A stretch of DNA of 64,000 nucleotides from Sphingomonas sp. SCN 67-18 (lineage in GTDB: Bacteria; Pseudomonadota; Alphaproteobacteria; Sphingomonadales; Sphingomonadaceae): positions 1 to 64,000 of the forward strand of contig NZ_MEFG01000005.1 of the NCBI RefSeq assembly GCF_001724715.1. Reading direction: 5' to 3'. The position numbers were made by a program, and so were the translations under genes. Shown here in pieces: positions 61,017 to 64,000 of the stretch. The notes beneath the pieces were generated by a model. The model did not search any database. It had not been told where the DNA came from and was given only the letters and a program-made list of their open reading frames with translations. Position 1 is the stretch's first letter; every line of letters begins with the position of its first letter.

Positions 61017-61705
61017 CACGCGGCGTCCAGCCCGGCGGGTACGCCATCGGGATCGACACCGCTCAGCCGGCACCACTCCAATGCCCATTCCAGCGCCTTC
61101 TGGGCAGCGTAGCCACCGCCGGTATCATCGCCGGGCTTGTCTCCCTCGGAGATCATCGCGAACCAAATTTCGGCCGGATTGTTGGCGTTATGATCCAGCG
61201 TGGAATATGGCGTAGCGGACAAATTCGCGAGCGTACCGACGAGGCACGCGCATTCGCCTTCGTATTGAGAACCATTGATCCTTCCCGCCCGGAGGGCTGC
61301 GATAAGGCCCGGCACCTCGGTCTGATTCTGCGTGAGCGTCATCCACATGTCAGCTTTGAAGGCTCGCAGGTTGGCGTCGCTCAGGTTGGCGCCGCTCAGG
61401 TTGGCGTCGCTCAGGTCGGCGTCGCTCAGGTTGGCGTCGCTCAGGTCGGCGCCGCTCAGGTTGGCGTCGCTCAGGTTGGCGTCGCTCAGGTTGGCGCGGC
61501 TCAGGTTGGCGCGGCTCAGGTCGGCGCCGCTCAGGTTGGCGTCGCTCAGGTTGGCGTCGCTCAGGTAGGCGCGCTCTTTCAACGCCCAACGGACAGCCAG
61601 ACCAAGTTTTACAGACGGAGGCGCGTCAGGAGCGCAGTTGATTTCGGCCGTTACCTGGACCTCTCCGGTCCATCGGTTGCGGATTTCGAATTTCTCGGTT
61701 GCCAC
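61016..61705 (-). CDS. Pentapeptide-repeat protein
   Basis: A 229-aa protein with a folded N-terminal part (residues ~1-46, [18 protein letters not shown]), about 13 pentapeptide repeats of the A(D/N)LSx type (residues ~47-113) and a C-terminal domain (~114-229; [40 protein letters not shown]). The repeats form a right-handed quadrilateral beta helix; some relatives mimic DNA and inhibit gyrase, but this cannot be assumed. The C-terminal domain also occurs alone in phage proteins of unknown role. Start GTG with GGGAG 7 nt upstream. It is the first gene of the leftward operon. Confidence 0.88.
   Translation of the reverse strand: MATEKFEIRNRWTGEVQVTAEINCAPDAPPSVKLGLAVRWALKERAYLSDANLSDANLSGADLSRANLSRANLSDANLSDANLSGADLSDANLSDADLSDANLSGANLSDANLRAFKADMWMTLTQNQTEVPGLIAALRAGRINGSQYEGECACLVGTLANLSATPYSTLDHNANNPAEIWFAMISEGDKPGDDTGGGYAAQKALEWALEWCRLSGVDPDGVPAGLDAA
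61366..61575. repeat. 14 tandem 15-bp repeats encoding pentapeptides
   Basis: Consecutive 15-bp units with consensus TCAGGTTGGCGTCGC run from 61366 to 61575, thirteen of them beginning exactly TCAGG at 15-nt steps from 61381. Differences are mostly at one to three positions per unit (GTTGGCGTC, GTCGGCGCC, GTTGGCGCG). They encode the pentapeptide repeats on the minus strand and probably arose by slipped-strand duplication. Confidence 0.95.
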
Positions 61706-61762
61706 GTTGATCTCCCAGTTCGCCGTCTCGCGTGCCGAAGCAGGTCAGGCGGTGTGGGAGTG

Positions 61763-61811
61763 ATAATGCACATGTGCAGTTCTGGGGTCAACAGATAAAT
61801 GCACATATGCA
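61763..61811 (-). promoter_or_regulatory. Operon promoter with two TGCACAT-type dyad operators
   Basis: On the minus strand, TTGACC (61786-61791) and CATTAT (61763-61768) with a 17-nt spacer form a plausible promoter for the leftward operon, about 50 nt before its GTG start. The perfect palindrome TGCACATGTGCA (61767-61778) lies in the spacer next to the -10 box. A near-identical dyad, TGCACATATGCA (61800-61811), lies just upstream of the -35 box, 33 nt away. This is the layout of a repressor-controlled early phage promoter. Confidence 0.75.
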
Positions 61812-61924
61812 GCATTTAATCTCGACCGCGACGAATCGGCGTGCTATCAAAGGGCATGGACAAGGGAAGCGACCGGCTCGACAGCGCCGCCTACAAGCAG
61901 GCTCTCTATTTTGGGCTGGCATTC

Positions 61925-62260
61925 TTAGGGGCGGCGACGCTTTTGCGGCCGATCGTCGTCTTTGCGGCCCATGTCACTCTCGGCAGCCTTGGATATTCGA
62001 TACAGAGCGAACATCACGAGAGTAATGCCGGCGAGGATGCCCACTGCGAGCGTGCCATTGATCGGTAAGGCCGTGAAAAGGGCGATCGCGATGATCGTCC
62101 ATGCGGCGACGAGCATAAGCCAGTGAAGTTCGCCTAACAGCCGTTGAAGCGATTTTGGGTGATGCCAAGCGAGCCAACCCGCGCCGCCGACAACCAGCAG
62201 CACCCCGCCCGATAGAAGCGTGGGTATTTCGAGCAATGTGGGTCCCGCCATGCCTGTCAT
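61925..62260 (-). CDS. Small integral membrane protein
   Basis: A 111-aa protein with three likely transmembrane helices: TLLSGGVLLVVGGAGWLAW, WLMLVAAWTIIAIALFTAL and GTLAVGILAGITLVMFALYR. The C-terminal tail is charged (DMGRKDDDRPQKRRRP). The start is uncertain among ATGs at 62284, 62260 and 62251. An opposite-strand frame (61856-62068) overlaps its 3' half but looks less convincing. It could be a superinfection or membrane-interference protein of the element; nothing in it proves this. Confidence 0.65.
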   Translation of the reverse strand: MTGMAGPTLLEIPTLLSGGVLLVVGGAGWLAWHHPKSLQRLLGELHWLMLVAAWTIIAIALFTALPINGTLAVGILAGITLVMFALYRISKAAESDMGRKDDDRPQKRRRP

Positions 62261-62361
62261 CTCGCTATGCCTATGGAGCATCTCGTATGCGGCCGAGTCG
62301 AACCAAGGGGTTTCGCGGGTATGTGGAGCAGGTGCGGGCAATACGCGGGATTTAAGCCGAT

Positions 62362-62556
62362 ATGACTGATGACATGGGATTGATCGCGGACGTGGCCATT
62401 ATCGCCCTGGGTGTTGAGGCACGGAGGGTAGAAGCCGTTGCCTTTGATTTGGAGAACAGCCCAGCTCGCGATCAACTCGTCGATATTGCAGAACGCATGC
62501 GCGATGTTGAGGAATTGCTGCGGCAGCGGATCAAGAAGCTGGCCCGAGAGAGTTAG
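62362..62556 (+). CDS. Hypothetical small helical protein (64 aa)
   Basis: A 64-aa acidic helical protein (GLIADVAIIALGVEARRVEA, LVDIAERMRDVEELLRQRIK), on the plus strand between leftward genes. Its heptad-like pattern suggests dimerisation. It is the only rightward gene in the visible element, so it has its own promoter in the ~100 nt upstream, not resolved by eye. No family recognised. Confidence 0.6.
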   Translation: MTDDMGLIADVAIIALGVEARRVEAVAFDLENSPARDQLVDIAERMRDVEELLRQRIKKLARES

Positions 62557-62659
62557 GTTGTCCGCAGGTTACGTGTTCAGCACTCTACGAGTCGCAAGCT
62601 GCGGACGAGGCCACGTTATGAGGTGTGACTGGGGCGCGTTGTGCCGGAGATCACATGGC

Positions 62660-62687
62660 AAAAAATGCCCGGCGACGTGCACCGGGC
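62660..62687 (-). terminator. Intrinsic terminator after the XRE protein gene
   Basis: On the minus strand a GCCCGG/CCGGGC stem with a 9-nt loop is followed by ATTTTTTG, starting 14 nt past the stop of the HTH gene. It cleanly ends the two-gene toxin-antitoxin-like unit. Confidence 0.8.
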
Positions 62688-62700
62688 CAGGGGAGGACAG

Positions 62701-63150
62701 TTACGCTGCGTTAGCGACTTGCCAACGGTCATGCTTCTCGCGAAGTCTTACTTGCGGCTTGTCGATGCTATCGAGCGCAACGAGACGCTCAATCATTCTT
62801 CGTATAGAGCCATCTCCACCAACATACTCGGTGTAAAGCGCTCTTAGCAACCGATCAGCGGGGCCGCTGATAGGCCGCGAGCGGGCACGCTCCCAACGAC
62901 CGATCGCTTGTTCTTCAACGCCGATGATCTCAGCCAGGTTGCGCTGGGTCATCTCCATCTCAATGCGGAGGAAGCGCAGCTCTGCACCATTGATGCTGTT
63001 TGGCATGGACACGATCCAGTTGCCGATCAGCTTGTGCAAGCCCTCGGTGTCCTTGATCGATAGTCCCTCGCCATACGGCGTCTGATGAACGGTGAAACCG
63101 TTCTCCAAATACACGTTGTCGAGACCGCTCTCCGTATAGTGGTAAGCCAT
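62701..63150 (-). CDS. XRE-type helix-turn-helix antitoxin-like protein
   Basis: A 149-aa protein. The N-terminal ~50 residues (YHYTESGLDNVYLENGFTVH) resemble the HigA/MqsA-like partner domain seen in DUF4258-linked antitoxins, and residues ~55-115 form an XRE helix-turn-helix (LRFLRIEMEMTQRNLAEIIG, VEEQAIGRWERARSRPISGP). It likely binds and neutralises the DUF4258 protein encoded 12 nt upstream and represses their shared promoter. It could instead be the element's regulator for the leftward operon. The DNA here is less GC-rich than the chromosome. Confidence 0.85.
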   Translation of the reverse strand: MAYHYTESGLDNVYLENGFTVHQTPYGEGLSIKDTEGLHKLIGNWIVSMPNSINGAELRFLRIEMEMTQRNLAEIIGVEEQAIGRWERARSRPISGPADRLLRALYTEYVGGDGSIRRMIERLVALDSIDKPQVRLREKHDRWQVANAA

Positions 63151-63162
63151 CTCAAATCCCCA

Positions 63163-63471
63163 TCAAAAAGTAGTAATAACAATAACCTTGGATGGCCAAT
63201 CGATAGCCACCACGCACGTTAGCTCTTGGCCGGCTGCATGCCGAAACATAGACACCTGCCAATTACCGTGAGAATTCATAAACGGTCCTTCTTGAATTGT
63301 TCCTTTCCTCACACACGCTTCTATCTGAGAGCGAGATATCTTCCGCTGCCTCCTGCGATCTTTTGCGTGCCTGATAACGACTATGTTACCGCTTTCGGCT
63401 GCAATTTCCCGGATCATTTTAAGGGCGCGATGAGCCGAAAGCCCAAGCTGAACAATCTCTGCCTCTGCCAT
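63163..63471 (-). CDS. DUF4258 family protein, probable toxin
   Basis: A 102-aa protein of the DUF4258 family, which is often paired with XRE/MqsA-type antitoxins. The core is HAKDRRRQRKISRSQIEACV (family HxxxRxxxR pattern), followed by KGTIQEGPFMNSHGNWQVS and CVVAIDWPSKVIVITTF. The fold is RelE/BrnT-like and suggests an RNase toxin, but activity is not shown by sequence alone. The ATG at 63471 lies at the predicted transcription start, so the mRNA may be leaderless; TTG 63474 is the other option. The partner gene follows 12 nt downstream. Confidence 0.82.
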   Translation of the reverse strand: MAEAEIVQLGLSAHRALKMIREIAAESGNIVVIRHAKDRRRQRKISRSQIEACVRKGTIQEGPFMNSHGNWQVSMFRHAAGQELTCVVAIDWPSKVIVITTF

Positions 63472-63474
63472 CAA

Positions 63475-63505
63475 CCTATCATATTGATAGGCTCAGAAAC
63501 GTCAA
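63475..63505 (-). promoter_or_regulatory. Promoter and overlapping operator of the toxin-antitoxin-like pair
   Basis: Minus-strand TTGACG (63500-63505) and TATGAT (63478-63483) with a 16-nt spacer make a strong sigma-70-type promoter. A perfect 7-3-7 inverted repeat, CCTATCA and TGATAGG (63475-63491), covers the -10 box and part of the spacer. Transcription should begin at or beside the ATG, leaving no leader. Operator placement fits autorepression by the HTH protein. Confidence 0.85.
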
Positions 63506-63553
63506 CAACCAATCAACGGGATAGTTCCGCTCAATCCGGCGCCGCTTGCCCTG

Positions 63554-63567
63554 TAGGAAAATTCCTA
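63554..63567. promoter_or_regulatory. Upstream palindrome TAGGAA-AA-TTCCTA
   Basis: A perfect 6-bp inverted repeat with 2-nt centre, about 60 nt upstream of the toxin promoter -35 box. The adjoining CCTATCA (63564-63570) repeats the half-site of the promoter operator, so it could be a second binding site of the same regulator. The gap 63506-63687 holds no gene. Confidence 0.4.
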
Positions 63568-63687
63568 TCAGAACAAACCCGGAACGATCCTCCGAGTCGC
63601 TAAGGAAATGTCAGCCTTTGCGCGGGACGATACGCTACCGTTCTGATGGGGAGGCGTTGATGGCGTCGAATATGACTGCTCTCGACA

Positions 63688-64000
63688 TCAGACATCAGTA
63701 GGAAATGCAGATGAGAAATGAACAGGGATAGATCCATCTGTATGAAATGCGCCAGGCTCACACCAAAATCCCATATGGGGGTCTGGTAACTTTCCCATTT
63801 CCGCGCTTGAAGCTCGATAATTCGCGTTCAACAATCGTGCCGCCATTTGACAATTGTTTAGATTGTAAGCGGGATTGCTTTCTTTCGCATTGAAAGTTGC
63901 CCAATGCACACGCGCCCCAGGGTCGAAGATCGAACTGCGGTACAGGGTATAATTCGAGCCGCTGTCTGCGCCGCATCCAGACAGGGCGGCGGCTGCGCAC
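63688..64000 (-). CDS. Lipoprotein, N-terminus beyond window edge
   Basis: An open frame of ~103 residues running off the right edge; only the start is missing. The first visible residues AAAALSGCGADS contain a lipobox (L-S-G-C), so the protein is a lipidated outer-membrane or periplasmic protein. The mature part has YTLYRSSIFDPGARVHWATF, NAKESNPAYNLNNCQMAARL and ends SSAFPTDV. No family recognised. A surface lipoprotein in a mobile element is a candidate for lysogenic conversion or exclusion. The reading frame starting at the internal GTG 63909 would lose the lipobox and is not the true start. Confidence 0.75.
   Translation of the reverse strand, partial: CAAAALSGCGADSGSNYTLYRSSIFDPGARVHWATFNAKESNPAYNLNNCQMAARLLNANYRASSAEMGKLPDPHMGFWCEPGAFHTDGSIPVHFSSAFPTDV

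Larger units (their letters stand above)
54774..64000. mobile_element. Prophage or integrative element inserted at tRNA-Val (right end outside window)
   Basis: From the base after the tRNA CCA end to the window edge the content changes: a tyrosine integrase next to the tRNA, ERF annealing protein, DUF968-type HNH and SNase nucleases, many small unknown overlapping genes, a pentapeptide-repeat protein, and a toxin-antitoxin-like pair. These are early/lysogeny functions of a temperate phage or a phage-like island. No capsid, portal, terminase or tail gene is seen in these 9.2 kb. I looked for a second copy of the tRNA 3' end (attR) and found none, so the element extends beyond 64000. Confidence 0.85.

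Noticed and set aside
61366-61575. Possible CRISPR-like array
   Set aside because: Units are contiguous 15-mers with no spacers; they encode pentapeptide repeats.
61190-61798. Open frames on the plus strand through the pentapeptide repeats ([10 protein letters not shown]-type repeats)
   Set aside because: The 15-bp repeat is open in several frames by design; the minus frame has the A(D/N)LSx pattern, a ribosome site and fits the operon.
61856-62068. Plus-strand 70-aa frame with a hydrophobic segment
   Set aside because: Overlaps the better supported minus-strand membrane protein; no usable ribosome site and a shadow-like tail. Not excluded completely.
54745-64000. Second copy of the tRNA-Val 3' end as attR
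   Set aside because: No repeat of the T-arm/acceptor sequence was found by eye in the window; the right end probably lies outside.

Overview
The window is GC-rich alphaproteobacterial chromosome, most likely from the Sphingomonadaceae. Pointers are a CcrM adenine methyltransferase, a three-part pnt transhydrogenase preceded by a 41-aa aa3-oxidase subunit IV-like peptide, Wza-like export with a fused Wzz/BY-kinase as in sphingomonad exopolysaccharide (EPS) loci, and overall gene style. The genus cannot be fixed from sequence alone.

Layout. 1-4.0 kb: the 3' part of feoB, then ssb and a DUF885 metallopeptidase-like protein. 4.2-29 kb: an EPS/capsule locus. It contains a small secreted protein with a strong terminator, an initiating sugar transferase, two NAD-sugar epimerases, three GT4 glycosyltransferases, two methyltransferases, a MurJ/MviN-like flippase, a Tat-type beta-helix protein, an AT-rich EpsG/Wzy-like polymerase, an AsnB-type amidotransferase, an O-antigen ligase/polymerase-like protein, a Wza-like lipoprotein, a Wzz-BY-kinase fusion, a TPR protein, a FlaA1/CapD-like dehydratase, and galU with a UDP-glucuronate-epimerase-like gene (msrA lies between). 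Together they describe lipid-linked repeat-unit assembly, flipping, polymerisation and export by a Wzx/Wzy-type route.

29-54.7 kb is mainly housekeeping: sua5, an acyl-CoA dehydrogenase, a PPP-type phosphatase, a YtrA-type GntR regulator with its operator, nitroreductase, an M48 protease, a POT peptide transporter with two tandem amidohydrolases (the second lacks the metal HxH), an aldo/keto reductase, DUF188, an AGCS symporter, glmM, a ThiD-VOC fusion, rnhB, ccrM behind a cluster of five GANTC sites, folP, an NtrC-type regulator, the pnt operon and a pseudo-receiver winged-helix regulator.

54.7-64 kb is a prophage or integrative element inserted at the 3' end of tRNA-Val(UAC). A single leftward, almost completely overlapping operon of about 17 genes runs from a pentapeptide-repeat protein through small unknowns, an ERF annealing protein, HNH and SNase nucleases and a SLOG protein to the integrase. 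It starts from a promoter carrying two TGCACAT-type dyad operators. Upstream lies a DUF4258/XRE toxin-antitoxin-like pair with a near-leaderless, operator-covered promoter and its own terminator. A lipoprotein gene runs off the right edge. No structural phage genes and no right attachment site are visible, so the element continues beyond the window.
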